Of a DNA stretch of 64,000 bases, positions 9,115-19,500 are shown piece by piece. This DNA is from Belliella calami. GTDB taxonomy: Bacteria > Bacteroidota > Bacteroidia > Cytophagales > Cyclobacteriaceae. The position numbers and the translations under genes were made by a program. The stretch's first letter is position 1, and each line of letters begins with the position of its first letter. The DNA is taken from assembly GCF_022549695.1 (NCBI RefSeq), contig NZ_JAKZGS010000003.1:1-64000 (forward strand). The letters run 5' to 3'. The notes below the pieces were generated by a model, which was not told the origin of the DNA, did no database searches, and saw nothing but the letters and a program-made list of their open reading frames with translations.

Positions 9115-12100
9115 TTAATCAAACAACCCCAACATTGCATCTTTATCCAGTGACGCCAAAAAGCTATCTCCATCAGAAATTACATCCTTGGCAAGTTTGA
9201 TTTTTGCCTGTTGTAAATTCATGATTTTCTCCTCAACAGTATCTTTGCAAATCATTCTATAAGCAACGACATTTTTCTTTTGTCCCATCCTATAGCACCT
9301 GTCGATGGCTTGGTTTTCCGATGCGGGATTCCACCATGGATCTAGAATGTACACATAATCTGCTGCAGTTAGGTTCAAACCTGTACCTCCGGCTTTCAAG
9401 CTGATCAAAAATACTCTTTTGGATTCGTCATTTTGAAATTCGGTAACAGACTTTTCCCTCGATTTTAAACTTGATTTACCGTCCAAATATGCATAAGGGA
9501 TCTGGTATTCCTCCAATTTTTCTTTTACGATTTCCAACATCTTAACAAATTGGCTGAAAACAAGTATTTTGTGGTCTCCAGTTTTTTCCAAAATATGTTC
9601 GATCAAAATATCGGTCTTGATCGATGCATTACTTTTTTCTGTGTGTTTAACTAGTTTGGTAGAATCACATATCTGCCGAAGTTTTGTAAGGCCTTCCAAA
9701 AGATACATTTTGGAGTTTTCAGCTCCTTCCTCTTCTATTTTTTTCATCATATAATCACGATACTCGTTCCTATATGCATCATAGATTTTTCTTTGGCTGG
9801 CATCCATAATACAGTAGAGATACTCTTCCATTTTCTCAGGAAGCTCTGTCAATACCTCTTCTTTAGTTCTCCTTAGCACAAAAGGCTTGATTTTCTTCTG
9901 TAGCTCCATCAAAGCTTCTTTGTCCCCATTTTTCAATGGAGTGAGATAATTATCTTTGAAGTTTTTTAGGGTAAAGAAAAAACCAGGGTTTACGAAACTC
10001 ATCTGGGCAAAAAGTTCTGTAAGTCCATTTTCGATTGGTGTGCCAGACATGGCTATCCTCAGTTTGGCTTTCAGTTTGGTGATGGACTTGAACCGAAGGG
10101 AAATTGGATTTTTGATGGCTTGCGATTCGTCTGCTATCAATAAGTCAAACTCAATCTCTGAAAGTAATGCCAGATCATTGATGACTAACCCATAGCTTGT
10201 AAGCAATACTTGGTGTTGAAGCAAATCCTCACTACTCGTATATCTGTTGCCATGGTGGATAAAATAGTCCAGGTTCGGGGCGAATTTCTCAATTTCATCA
10301 CGCCAATTGAAAAGCAAAGTGGTAGGTGCTACAACCAAGATTTTAGCTTTAGGCTTTTCTTCGATTATTTTGCAAATAAAGGCGATCATCTGGAGTGTTT
10401 TTCCCAATCCCATATCGTCAGCCAATACTCCACCCCACTGATATTCCTTCAAGAAACCCAGCCAATTTAGTCCTATCTGCTGGTAGTTTCTCAAATTGGC
10501 CTTTAGTGAAGATGGTACAGTTGTATTGGTTATACCTTGGAAGGCTTGGAGACGCTCTTTCTTTTCTGTGATTTCCTGTAGGATTTTCGGAAATAGGCTT
10601 GCCTCTTCAATTTCCTCCAGCACTTGGAAGTGTGTCTTTGCAATCTTGAGCTCTTCTTTGTCCAAATTGGCGGTTCGAAGAAGTTTTTTGAATTTATTGA
10701 GCCATCTTTCAGGAAGTAGGCCAATAGAACCATCGCTAAGCTCTACAAAATCCTCGTTTCTCTCTATTGCTTTTTTGATGTCTTTTAGTTTGATTTTTTC
10801 ATCTCCAAAAGCTACAGATACATTTACCTCAAACCAATCTTGTGTAGATCCGAAATCCATGCCTATGACAGGAGGGAAAGGGCTGTATTTTTTGATTTTG
10901 AGATTTTCGAGTCCAAAAACTTTGATTTGATGGGTTTTGAGTGTCTCGAACGCGTCCATAAACCAAAGCCCTTCCATAAATGCATCTTGATTAAGATGGA
11001 AGAAGCCTTGCATCCCTGCATTTTTGAACTTTGGGTGTAGGTCTCTCAGCACTTGCACAAATTCCCTTTCCAATTCTTCATTCCTTAGATAAATTGTCCT
11101 TGAGATAGGATCCAGAACTGATCCAGTTTCTAAGGGGTTGGAAAATGCTTCTTCACTGTATCTGACTTCTGGTCGAAACAATATCAAGCCATTCAATTCT
11201 GATATGTATAAACTCCGAAGTGGTGGATGATCAACTGTAGCCTCTTTGGTGAGACCACTTTCATCATGTATCTCCATAGATTTGGATAGTTTTAAGAGAA
11301 TTTTGTTGACAAATTCATCTTTTTGACCTTCAAGAAACTGGATTTTTGGGATGTTTTTGAAATGTTTTAATGCGTCTATAGATTCGAAATTCTCCGTGTA
11401 AAGAAGGTGTTTTTCTTGATAAATTATGAAAATATCCGTGAACAAAATGGATTCGGAGGTGACGGCATCCAATAAATCAATCTTTTCATCCTTAAAATAA
11501 ACAACAAAGTTAGAAGTGTAGAGCGGTCCAGTTTTGCTGATGTTTAATTTTATCTTGGCTAGATGAGGTTGGAGCTCGTTTTTGACATTACTTTTTCTTA
11601 TGTCTTTTTGATAAAAATGATCTGGTACAAACTTAAAGAGAGGATAATCTTCTGCTGTAGCCAAAAACTCTTTGAATAACCTAAAAGTGGATTTGCTATG
11701 ATTTTTTTGAGAAACCTTAATCAAATTATTGGTTATTGATAGTAATGAAGAAAGGTTTTTTGATTCTCTGAGCTTTATGTCATCAGGATCCTCGATCGAA
11801 GTGAATTTTACACTGAAAGATTCCGGATTTTTCTTGGTGCCTTTTGCCATAAAAGGAACAACAGTGTGAAATTTATGGTAGTCGAAGACCAATCCAAAAC
11901 CTGCATTGTAAAGGCCCGCTTCATTTTCACTCATCAAATTTTCGAGAACTGTTTCTGCTGTGTTGGCCGAAACATCAACGAGATAGGATTCGATATCTAC
12001 AGGAAGCCTACTCAGATCTCGAAAACCAACCAATTCCCCATCAGGAATTAGTAAAACCTCTCCTCTGGAAAAGACCACTCTTAACGCATTTTCAGGATCT

Positions 12101-12894
12101 TTGACGAAGTCTGTCAAGCCCATCGATTCCAGTTGATTTATTTTGAATTGTTTTCTTAAAGGTTCTGTCAGAAAGTTGAGTTCTTTCTTTTTCTCGCTGG
12201 CATATCTTACTTTGAACCAAGTCAAAGCCCTTTTCTGTATGAAATCTCTTCTATCTTCTGACGAGATTATGACTTTCCCTTCTTTATAAATGACGTAAAA
12301 CCTTCCAGAAAAGTCCATTCCACGCAAATCATAACCTAGTCCATTTTCCATAAAGTGGAGATTTACCAAATCAGCCCTTACATGGCTTTGGTTTTGGAAA
12401 GGGATACTTTCAGCAAGATTCAAAATGTCCTTTAGCTCACAGCTGATTTCTATTGGAAGGACTGACTTTGGTGATTCTTGAGGAAAAAGAGGAATTATTT
12501 TAGATGAAAGATCAGATTTTTTTTTGGCAAGCAAAAAATGAATAGCTGCCGCTGTATGCTTACAGTAATCATTTTCTTCAAAATAAACACACTCACAGGA
12601 TAGGTTGTCAGTTTCAAAATCTTCAAACTCATCGTATTCATCAAACTCAAAATGTTCATCATCTTCAAACAGACAAATGGAAACCTCATAAGAAGAAGTT
12701 AGATTACCTTTTACCTTGAATAAATAAGTCTGGCTTCCTTTCTCATAATCCAAAAATCGGACTCCTCCTTCCAAGAATAGCTTATATCCTCGATCCAAAA
12801 TCTGAGGGTCATGATAATCTAGGAAATCTACTAAAGTACTGATCTCGGCAGATGATAAACTCATTTTTATTTGTCTATTTGGCTTTGAAAGCAA
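9115..12894 (-). CDS. SWIM zinc finger / SNF2-family helicase
   Basis: This 1259-residue protein begins with a SWIM-type zinc motif (C100, C102, C111, H113; CxC-x8-CxH) followed by a long middle region of unassigned fold. The C-terminal SNF2 ATPase has Walker A DDMGLGKT at about 823 and the DESQ box in DESQAIKNP at about 921. The second RecA lobe spans roughly 1090-1220 and ends in the motif VI region QAIDRCYRMGQ. It should be an ATP-driven double-strand DNA translocase that remodels protein-DNA complexes; SWIM probably contacts DNA or protein. Members near this length are widespread in Bacteroidota and function is not established. A second start at M11 (12864) is possible. The gene separates ccmB from ccmC. 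Confidence 0.92.
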   Translation of the reverse strand: MLSKPNRQIKMSLSSAEISTLVDFLDYHDPQILDRGYKLFLEGGVRFLDYEKGSQTYLFKVKGNLTSSYEVSICLFEDDEHFEFDEYDEFEDFETDNLSCECVYFEENDYCKHTAAAIHFLLAKKKSDLSSKIIPLFPQESPKSVLPIEISCELKDILNLAESIPFQNQSHVRADLVNLHFMENGLGYDLRGMDFSGRFYVIYKEGKVIISSEDRRDFIQKRALTWFKVRYASEKKKELNFLTEPLRKQFKINQLESMGLTDFVKDPENALRVVFSRGEVLLIPDGELVGFRDLSRLPVDIESYLVDVSANTAETVLENLMSENEAGLYNAGFGLVFDYHKFHTVVPFMAKGTKKNPESFSVKFTSIEDPDDIKLRESKNLSSLLSITNNLIKVSQKNHSKSTFRLFKEFLATAEDYPLFKFVPDHFYQKDIRKSNVKNELQPHLAKIKLNISKTGPLYTSNFVVYFKDEKIDLLDAVTSESILFTDIFIIYQEKHLLYTENFESIDALKHFKNIPKIQFLEGQKDEFVNKILLKLSKSMEIHDESGLTKEATVDHPPLRSLYISELNGLILFRPEVRYSEEAFSNPLETGSVLDPISRTIYLRNEELEREFVQVLRDLHPKFKNAGMQGFFHLNQDAFMEGLWFMDAFETLKTHQIKVFGLENLKIKKYSPFPPVIGMDFGSTQDWFEVNVSVAFGDEKIKLKDIKKAIERNEDFVELSDGSIGLLPERWLNKFKKLLRTANLDKEELKIAKTHFQVLEEIEEASLFPKILQEITEKKERLQAFQGITNTTVPSSLKANLRNYQQIGLNWLGFLKEYQWGGVLADDMGLGKTLQMIAFICKIIEEKPKAKILVVAPTTLLFNWRDEIEKFAPNLDYFIHHGNRYTSSEDLLQHQVLLTSYGLVINDLALLSEIEFDLLIADESQAIKNPISLRFKSITKLKAKLRIAMSGTPIENGLTELFAQMSFVNPGFFFTLKNFKDNYLTPLKNGDKEALMELQKKIKPFVLRRTKEEVLTELPEKMEEYLYCIMDASQRKIYDAYRNEYRDYMMKKIEEEGAENSKMYLLEGLTKLRQICDSTKLVKHTEKSNASIKTDILIEHILEKTGDHKILVFSQFVKMLEIVKEKLEEYQIPYAYLDGKSSLKSREKSVTEFQNDESKRVFLISLKAGGTGLNLTAADYVYILDPWWNPASENQAIDRCYRMGQKKNVVAYRMICKDTVEEKIMNLQQAKIKLAKDVISDGDSFLASLDKDAMLGLFD

Positions 12895-12921
12895 ACATAA
12901 TCAAACATCATAAAAATGCAA

Positions 12922-13587
12922 TCAACTCCTCCACAAATAGGGGAACAGAATATAAGCTGTAGCTGAAATTATTGCATTGATAGCCAAAAGTGTAATCAGC
13001 TTATCCAAACTGACACTCCAGTCCAAGCCGTCAATAGCGTTTTTGGAAACTCTGATCGCCATCAGTAGAATCGGAATGATGACAGGAAAGCTCAAAATTG
13101 CCATCAATGTGGCATTGTTGCTGGCTTTGGAGGCAATGCCGGAGACCATGGTAAGGCAAGCCGAAAAGCCCAAGGAGCCTAGAATAAGGTTTAGCAGAAA
13201 CAACCCTTGATCCTGAACGGGATTCCCCAAAATGATACTAAATACCAAATATCCCAAAAGTGCCAAAACCAATGTCAAAATTGAATTATAAATGATCTTC
13301 GAAATGATAATGGCTTCTGGCGAAGCAATCATATAATAGTACAATTGCCGTCCCTGATGCTCTTGCACAAAACTTTTCGCCACAGCATTTACAGCTGAAA
13401 AAAGGATAATAATCCAGTAAAGCGCATTCCAAGTAGGAACTCCAATATTTCCCTGCTTTGCACCTACACTGAGGTAAGTGATAAATACAGCTGAGACCAC
13501 ATACAGCAAAATCCCATTGAGAGCATATTTCTGCCTCCATTCAAGTGTGAGTTCTTTGAGGATTAGTGTATGGATCTGTTGGAGCAT
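12922..13587 (-). CDS. ccmB: Heme exporter protein CcmB
   Basis: This 221-residue integral membrane protein has about six helices and the CcmB-type N-terminus (ILKELTLEWRQKYALNG). With CcmA it forms the ABC transporter that uses ATP to free holo-CcmE from the CcmC complex. No ccmA ATPase is in the window on either side, so it must lie elsewhere. The gene is followed 27 bp later by the SNF2 gene on the same strand, so the two may be co-transcribed. A TATCTTTG box lies 17 bp before the start codon. Confidence 0.93.
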   Translation of the reverse strand: MLQQIHTLILKELTLEWRQKYALNGILLYVVSAVFITYLSVGAKQGNIGVPTWNALYWIIILFSAVNAVAKSFVQEHQGRQLYYYMIASPEAIIISKIIYNSILTLVLALLGYLVFSIILGNPVQDQGLFLLNLILGSLGFSACLTMVSGIASKASNNATLMAILSFPVIIPILLMAIRVSKNAIDGLDWSVSLDKLITLLAINAIISATAYILFPYLWRS

Positions 13588-13603
13588 GCGTGATGATTTG
13601 TGC

Positions 13604-13611
13604 CAAAGATA
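13604..13611 (-). promoter_or_regulatory. Candidate -7 box of the ccmB promoter
   Basis: TATCTTTG on the minus strand matches TAnnTTTG exactly, 17 bp before the ccmB ATG, which would leave a leader of about 10 nt. The -33 region has no clear TTTG. Confidence 0.42.
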
Positions 13612-13716
13612 GTGGATAAATGGGATTCATTGCTTCTAAATATTTTATTTAAGCCTGAGAAAGTTTACAGTAGAAAAAAATTTAGGAAAGATCTGATGAA
13701 TAAATTTAAAAATAAA

Positions 13717-13767
13717 GTAAGGTTAAAACTTGATTAAATTAAAATTATTGTCAATATTTAACCTTAC
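13717..13767. promoter_or_regulatory. 11-bp inverted repeat, likely operator of the mobile mystery pair
   Basis: GTAAGGTTAAA (13717-13727) and its exact reverse complement TTTAACCTTAC (13757-13767) are separated by 29 bp. They lie 36 bp upstream of a gene for a helix-turn-helix protein. An inverted repeat in this place is the usual form of an autoregulatory binding site in antitoxin-toxin-like pairs. It could also form an mRNA hairpin, but no U run follows. Confidence 0.55.
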
Positions 13768-13802
13768 AAATAAATATAAATAATCAATCTTTAGACTGAC
13801 TT

Positions 13803-14258
13803 ATGAAAAAGAAAAAATTACTTCTTAATCAACTTGAATCGAAGCTTGAAAGCTTTTCTAAAGTCAGTGTAGCTACACCCCCGACAGGTTGGATAAGAGG
13901 AATCAGAACTTCACTTGGAATGACGTTACAACAACTAGCAATTAAGCTCAATGTGACCAAGCAGAGTGTTCAGGAATTAGAAATAAGAGAGAAGGAGGGG
14001 ACAATTACAATCAAAACTTTAAGAGAGGCTGGACGAGCCCTAGACTTGGAGTTTGTATATGGGTTTGTTCCTAAGGATGGTTCATTAGAAAAATACATTG
14101 AAAAAAAGGCATATATTTTGGCTAAAAAGATTGTTTCTAGAACATCTGATACCATGAAACTTGAAGATCAGGAAAACAGCAAGCAACGAATAGACAAAGC
14201 TATTGAGGAAAGAATGTTAACTCTAAAAGAGGATCTACCTAAAGCTTTATGGGATTAG
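13803..14258 (+). CDS. Mobile mystery protein A (HTH, putative antitoxin/regulator)
   Basis: A 151-residue cytoplasmic protein with an XRE-type helix-turn-helix at about residues 30-62 (LGMTLQQLAIKLNVTKQSV). The flanking sequence TPPTGWIRGIRTSLGMT is typical of the 'mobile mystery protein A' family, always found beside mobile mystery protein B. It probably represses its own operon through the inverted repeat upstream and may neutralise the Fic protein encoded next. Its last 10 bases overlap the start of the Fic gene, suggesting translational coupling. The surroundings are AT-rich and no integrase is present. Confidence 0.85.
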   Translation: MKKKKLLLNQLESKLESFSKVSVATPPTGWIRGIRTSLGMTLQQLAIKLNVTKQSVQELEIREKEGTITIKTLREAGRALDLEFVYGFVPKDGSLEKYIEKKAYILAKKIVSRTSDTMKLEDQENSKQRIDKAIEERMLTLKEDLPKALWD

Positions 14259-14845
14259 ATTTACCTAATTTCTTTGGTCAAACCCCTCTGGATGAAGATG
14301 AAAAAGAAGGGCTTTTAATTCCCGCCATTTCGTCTAGGGAAGAGCTTGATGAGTTCGAACAGCAAAACATAGAAGACGCCATGCAATGGGTTTTTGGTAA
14401 ATCCTTGAAAGTGGAATCTATCTTTATCGAAAAATTTGTTTGTGATTTACATAAAAGAATGTTTAAGCATGTATGGAGTTGGGCAGGGAAAATCAGAAAA
14501 ACAGATAAAAATCTAGGAGTTAGCAAATATCAAATAGCTGTTGAATTAAGAATTCTTTGTGATGATGCCCTTTTTTGGATTAAAAATGACTCTTTCCCAG
14601 CCGATGAAATAGCTTTGAGATTCAAACACAGAATTGTAAGCATTCATTGTTTTTCCAATGGAAATGGTCGGCATAGTAGGTTGATGGCTGATATTATTGT
14701 CAATAAAGTATTTGGAAAGCCAATGTTTTCTTGGGGCTCTAAGGGCTTGATTCAAAACGATGAAGTAAGGTCACGGTATTTGAAAGCTATAAAGAGGGCT
14801 GACATAGGTGAATATGAACCTCTTTTAAAATTTGCAAGATCTTAG
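14249..14845 (+). CDS. Mobile mystery protein B (Fic domain, putative toxin)
   Basis: This 198-residue Fic/DOC protein carries the core motif HCFSNGNGRHSR at about residues 133-144, where the classical motif is HxFx(D/E)GNGRxxR. His and GNGR are present, but the acidic residue that holds the metal is replaced by Asn, a pattern I recall as common in this subfamily. Fic proteins transfer AMP or another nucleotide to a target protein. The substrate here is unknown. It overlaps the HTH gene by 10 bp (ATG at 14249). An N-terminal inhibitory helix is not evident, so inhibition probably comes from protein A. The toxin role is inference. Confidence 0.85.
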   Translation: MGLDLPNFFGQTPLDEDEKEGLLIPAISSREELDEFEQQNIEDAMQWVFGKSLKVESIFIEKFVCDLHKRMFKHVWSWAGKIRKTDKNLGVSKYQIAVELRILCDDALFWIKNDSFPADEIALRFKHRIVSIHCFSNGNGRHSRLMADIIVNKVFGKPMFSWGSKGLIQNDEVRSRYLKAIKRADIGEYEPLLKFARS

Positions 14846-15076
14846 AATAATTGCAAATTCAGAATTCAAATTGAGCACTTGCTAGATTGACCAATACCCC
14901 AAAACAGGATCAATAAATGGCTTTGATTAATGTAAAAATTTTTTAATTTTAATTAAAAGTATTTAAAGATTAGCATCCTATAATCTCGAACAATCATATC
15001 GTATAACTCAATATAAATATATTGATCTCCATATTAAATTTCTTTGTATCTTAAATCATCTAAAAATAACTCAATC

Positions 15077-15469
15077 ATGTCAAAAGCTACAAAAAACCCT
15101 TTTACATGGCTCGAAATCTATGTTGAAGACATGGAGAGAGCTAAAAAGTTTTATGAAAATGTATTTCAAATCGAAATGATCTCCATGCAGACACCGGGAG
15201 ATTTTAGTGATTTGGAAATGTGGTGTTTTCCTTGGGCCGAAGGTGAAAAAAATATCAGCGGAGCACTCTGTAAAACAGCTGATTTCAAACCTGGGCCGGG
15301 AGGCACACTTGTTTACTTCACTTGTGACGATTGTTCAATAGAGGAGTCCAGAGTTCAGCAGGCAGGTGGACAAGTTATCCAAGAAAAAATGCCGATTGGA
15401 GAACATGGCTTTTGTAGTGTAATCATTGATACAGAAGGCAATACCATTGGACTGCATTCAGATCTGTAA
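15077..15469 (+). CDS. VOC (glyoxalase/bleomycin resistance) superfamily protein
   Basis: This 130-residue protein has the paired beta-alpha-beta-beta-beta modules of the vicinal oxygen chelate fold, opening with WLEIYVEDMERAKKFYENVF and closing with the strand VIIDTEGNTIGLHSDL. It resembles small PhnB/glyoxalase-like proteins of unknown substrate. The start at MSKATKNPF is preferred because an upstream in-frame ATG at 15044 would add a tail outside the fold. The metal-site residues are incomplete, so catalysis is not assured. It lies 2 bp before a small membrane-protein gene and may share its mRNA. Confidence 0.85.
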   Translation: MSKATKNPFTWLEIYVEDMERAKKFYENVFQIEMISMQTPGDFSDLEMWCFPWAEGEKNISGALCKTADFKPGPGGTLVYFTCDDCSIEESRVQQAGGQVIQEKMPIGEHGFCSVIIDTEGNTIGLHSDL

Positions 15470-15471
15470 AA

Positions 15472-15855
15472 ATGAATTTTAGAGTAGATGTCGATACCTG
15501 GTTTGTCTTTAGCATTCTGTTCATAACAGCGCTTTTTTTGTTGATAGTTGGATTTGTGGCAATACCTTTTTTCTTGAGAAAAAAGCAATTGAAACGGATT
15601 CGATCTAAAACATTACGCAAAAAAAGTCTGTATGAACAGCTAGAGACAAAAATGAAAGAGCAAGAAATTTCGAGTTTGGAATCTAGGAATTTTCTCCTTG
15701 AAACTAACTTAGAAGCTTCATTGCAAGAACTTATCAGATCTAACTTTAATGCATTACAAGTCAGTGCATTTTATGCGGAGTTTGAAAAAGCTTTAGCTTT
15801 AATTTTCAAGATAATTGGATATGATTCCAGTCTTTATGCCCATTTTATAAAATAG
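15472..15855 (+). CDS. Small membrane-anchored protein of unknown function
   Basis: A 127-residue protein with one strong membrane helix at about residues 11-32, followed by a basic stop-transfer stretch (RKKQLKRIRSK) and a Glu/Lys-rich region at 52-90 that may be a coiled coil. No domain is recognised. The topology suggests the soluble part is cytoplasmic. It starts 2 bp after the VOC stop codon, so co-transcription is likely. A real gene is supported by the tight spacing and the sensible topology only. Confidence 0.65.
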   Translation: MNFRVDVDTWFVFSILFITALFLLIVGFVAIPFFLRKKQLKRIRSKTLRKKSLYEQLETKMKEQEISSLESRNFLLETNLEASLQELIRSNFNALQVSAFYAEFEKALALIFKIIGYDSSLYAHFIK

Positions 15856-15910
15856 GGTTTATTTTAGTCAATAAATATCAGAAATTTTCAAGAACAAAAC
15901 CTCAAGAAAA

Positions 15911-16276
15911 ATGATACCCACCCCAGAACATAATGAAAGAATGGCAAAAATGACCTTTGCCTCGGTCTATCCGCACTATGTCACCAAAGTAGAAAAAAAA
16001 GAGCGGACGAAAGATGAATTGCATCAAGTCATCAATTGGTTGACTGGCTTTGATGATGACAAGATCCAATCTTTGGTAAATGAGGGAGTCACATTTGAAG
16101 AGTTTTTTGCTCAGGCAAAACTACATCCAAATGCAGAAATGATCACCGGAACCATCTGCGGATACAAAATCCAAGAAATTGATAATCCTCTCACCAAACA
16201 AGTAAGATATTTGGACAAACTGGTCGATGAACTGGCCAAAGGGAAGAAGATGGAGAAGATAATGAGGGATACTTAA
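15911..16276 (+). CDS. DUF2200 family protein
   Basis: This 121-residue soluble protein matches the DUF2200 pattern: MAKMTFASVYPHYVTKVEKK near the N-terminus, the helix-rich centre with VINWLTGFDD, and the signature AEMITGTICGYKIQEI followed by MRYLD-like DKLVDELAKGKKMEKIMR. The family is widespread and uncharacterised; no catalytic residues are known. It is a single gene after the small membrane protein. Base use resembles its neighbours. Confidence 0.85.
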   Translation: MIPTPEHNERMAKMTFASVYPHYVTKVEKKERTKDELHQVINWLTGFDDDKIQSLVNEGVTFEEFFAQAKLHPNAEMITGTICGYKIQEIDNPLTKQVRYLDKLVDELAKGKKMEKIMRDT

Positions 16277-16476
16277 TTGATATATGAATATTTGATTTTG
16301 AGGGTATTGATAGATGAAATAAAGTTGAAATATGGTAGAAGTAGAATTGAAATATTTGAACTGATTAATTCTTTTGCTATTTGAATAAATCCAGTATCCT
16401 CTGTGGTAAAATCAAGTTAACAAATAATGAAAATTAGGCTTTTAGCCCTGCCATCTGAGGTAGCGATTAAAGTTTA

Positions 16477-16571
16477 ACCACAAAGTGCAAGGAGGTTTTC
16501 ACTAAGGGCACAAAGGTAAATTCGAAGAATTGGAATCCTTGTGTTCTCCGTGCCACCTTGGTGACCACAAG
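16477..16571. repeat. Imperfect palindromic intergenic repeat
   Basis: The two halves, ACCACAAAGTGCAAGGAGG...CACAAAGG and CCTTGTG...CCACCTTGGTGACCACAAG, pair imperfectly across a centre near 16525. Similar 'cacaaagtgca' palindromes are frequent between genes in Bacteroidota genomes. It lies in the 316-bp gap 16277-16592, downstream of both DUF2200 (+) and the CheB-CheR kinase (-), where it may act as a bidirectional 3' structure. The rest of the gap holds nothing I can identify. Confidence 0.6.
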
Positions 16572-16592
16572 AAAATTAGAGTCATGGATTTC

Positions 16593-19500
16593 TTAAATTG
16601 CTTGGGCACATTTGAAATAGACCTTGAATGTCGAGCCTTTCCCCAATTCACTTTCCACTTCGATATCTCCTCCTGCGAGGTTGATGATTTTTTTTACCAG
16701 AAATAAACCTACGCCACTACCTTCTACATGATCGTGAGCTCTTTTGAACCTCGCAAAAATTTCATATTTTTTATTTTCAGGGATACCTAGTCCATTGTCG
16801 GTAATAGTCAGTATGATATTATCATCCTTTGATTCTGTACTAAACCTTACCTCAGGTGCTCGATCAGGGGAGCGGTATTTTATCGCATTGCTAAGAATAT
16901 TTGTTAGGATACTCCTTAGGTTTTTTCTCGAAAATGGAATTTCAGCAACTTTTAAGTCTAGACTAATGACACCTTTTGACAAATTGAGCATATCTTTCAT
17001 GCTAAATTCGATGTCTTTGAGCATTTCTGCCACATCTATGTTTTCACTTACATCGATTTCATTTTCAATTTTGACAATATCTGTAATTTCATTGATGATA
17101 GAATCAAGGTTAAGGGTGGACAGGTTTATCATTTCCATAATTTCCTTGTCTTCATCTTTATGAATATCCAGAGAATCTTCCAAGATTGTGATCAGTGATC
17201 TTAGATTGTTGAGTGGTCCCTTCAAATCATGCGATACAGAATAGATAAAAGTATCATGGTCTTCATTGATTCTTGAAAGTTTGTTTTGGACTTTTTTCAG
17301 CTCCGTGATATCGTTGAAAGTAATAATAGCACCATCATTTTGGTTGTCTTTTAGCTTGATATAGGGTATCACTTTCATTTGATACCATCGTCCGTCATTG
17401 GTCTGCACTTCTTTCTCTATTTTCGTTTCTTCAAAAATCACTTTAGCAATGTCATCCATCATCGTCGAGAATTTGATATTGGTTGACAGATCACTTATCA
17501 ATCTGCCCAAATCGCTTTCTTTCAAGTTGATTTGTAAAATAGCTGATGGTGTGAATTTCCTTAAAATAAGATGTCTGTCTACATAAAGTTGTGTATTGAC
17601 TGTAGATTTAAAATAGTTGTTCAGATCGTCATTAAGGTCTGCAAGTTCTTTGATTTTGAGCTGATACTCATTGTTTACCGTTTGAAGCTCCTCATTCACG
17701 GACTGAAGCTCTTCGTTTGTACTTTGTAATTCTTCATTTCCCGAAATCAACTCTTCATTGTAAGAAGAAATGTTGTTATTGGACACTTCAATCGCATCAT
17801 AGGCATCTATCAGCTTGTGTTTGGTTTCTGCCAACTCAAGTTTCATGTCTTCAAAATAGCGAGCAGTATGCTCTTCTACGACGAAAGTCTCTACATCCTC
17901 TACCTGCAATTCTTTTTCTTTTTCCTCACTGAACAAAACCAACGCGATATCTTGGTAAGATTGATCTGAAGAGATGAATGGTTTTATGACGACATTTACT
18001 AATTGGTTAGCATTATTAACTTTAGAAGTGACTTTCTTGATTTTGGTTTTCCTGTTTTTTTGCACAGCTTTTTTCAAAGTAGTGGAAGTCGCAATAGCGA
18101 GTTCTTCAGGTAACATTTCCAAAAGATTGAAGTTGAATATTTTTGGGAGAAGATATTTTTCGTAGTTCCCTATGGTATGCAGAATTTCAAAATTGGTATC
18201 TATCCAGATTCCCGCTTCATGCCCAGACTCCTCTAACAAAGTATGATTTACAAGTTCTGTGAGATTGTTTTTTTTCAGGTTTTTTTGTGGTGTCGTACTC
18301 AAGTTGGGGTTGATCATTTGTCGTTCCAATCCAGGAGTGCTATAAGTTGTGTTTCGTAAGTTCTGTACTACTTCTATGCTTTTGAAAATTTTCCATTTCT
18401 TATCCTGCTCTATGAATGATTTTTTCAAATCCCCCAAGCTCTCACTTGGCCCCAAGAACAAATACCCGCCCATATTCAGGCAGAAGTGGAGTGAAGCAAG
18501 GATTTTCCTCTGTAATAATGGGTTGAGATAAATCAGTAGGTTTCTACAACTTATCAGATCTATTTTTCCATAGGGTGGCTGCTTTACGATATCATGTTCG
18601 GCAAAAATGATCATTTTTCGGACATTGTCCCTGACTTTGTATTTCTTGTCTTGTTTTATAAAATACTTTTCAAGCCTTTCTTTAGATACCTCTCTTGAAA
18701 TATTTTCAGGATAGACTCCTTTCGAAGCATGCTGAAGTGCTGACTTGTCGATGTCGCTAGCAAAGATTTTTACTTCTAGGTTTTTTTGAAGCGAAGTGAG
18801 AAGTTCCAGAATAAGGATGGCAATAGAATAAGCCTCTTCACCCGTGGCACATCCCACTATCCATACTTTCAGGGTATCGACTTGAAGTTTTTCTTTGATG
18901 ATTTCTTTTAGGACTTTTTCTTTGATGATTTCAAAAGCTTCGCTGTCACGAAAAAATTTAGTCACACTGATCAAAAACTCCTTTGCTAGAATGTCGATTT
19001 CAGAAGGGTCAGAATTGAGGAACGCTGTATAATCTTGAAAAGTACCGATATCGTTTTTTGCCATCCTTATCAGCACTCTCCTTATTATGGTAGGTCTTTT
19101 GTATTCCAAAAAGTCGAATGGGGTGTTTTTTTGGACAAGATTAAGGATTTTAACCAGTTCAGCTTCATCGTTTTTTGATATTTGGTTGAGGTTGTTTTCC
19201 AAAGAAGCTTGTTTTAGATAGCTAAATATCGCTTCCGGGATCAATTCCGAAGGACGGATGATATCTACATTTCCAGACTCAATGGCACTTTTGGGCATCC
19301 CATCGAATTTTGCGCTTTCGGGGTCTTGGGCGATTACGTATCCACCATTTTGCTTGATGGCTGTGATTCCTTTGGTGCCATCAGATCCGGTTCCAGAAAG
19401 TACGATCGCTATACTTTTGTTTCCACAATCATTTGCCAATGAATCAAAAAATATGTCGATTGCAGTATTTGGTTGCTTTGCATGGCTATCGGAGAGAGAC

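Noticed and set aside
13803-14845. Integrated phage or integrative element around the Fic pair
   Set aside because: No integrase, no attachment repeats next to a tRNA and no other phage or conjugation genes are found in the flanks.
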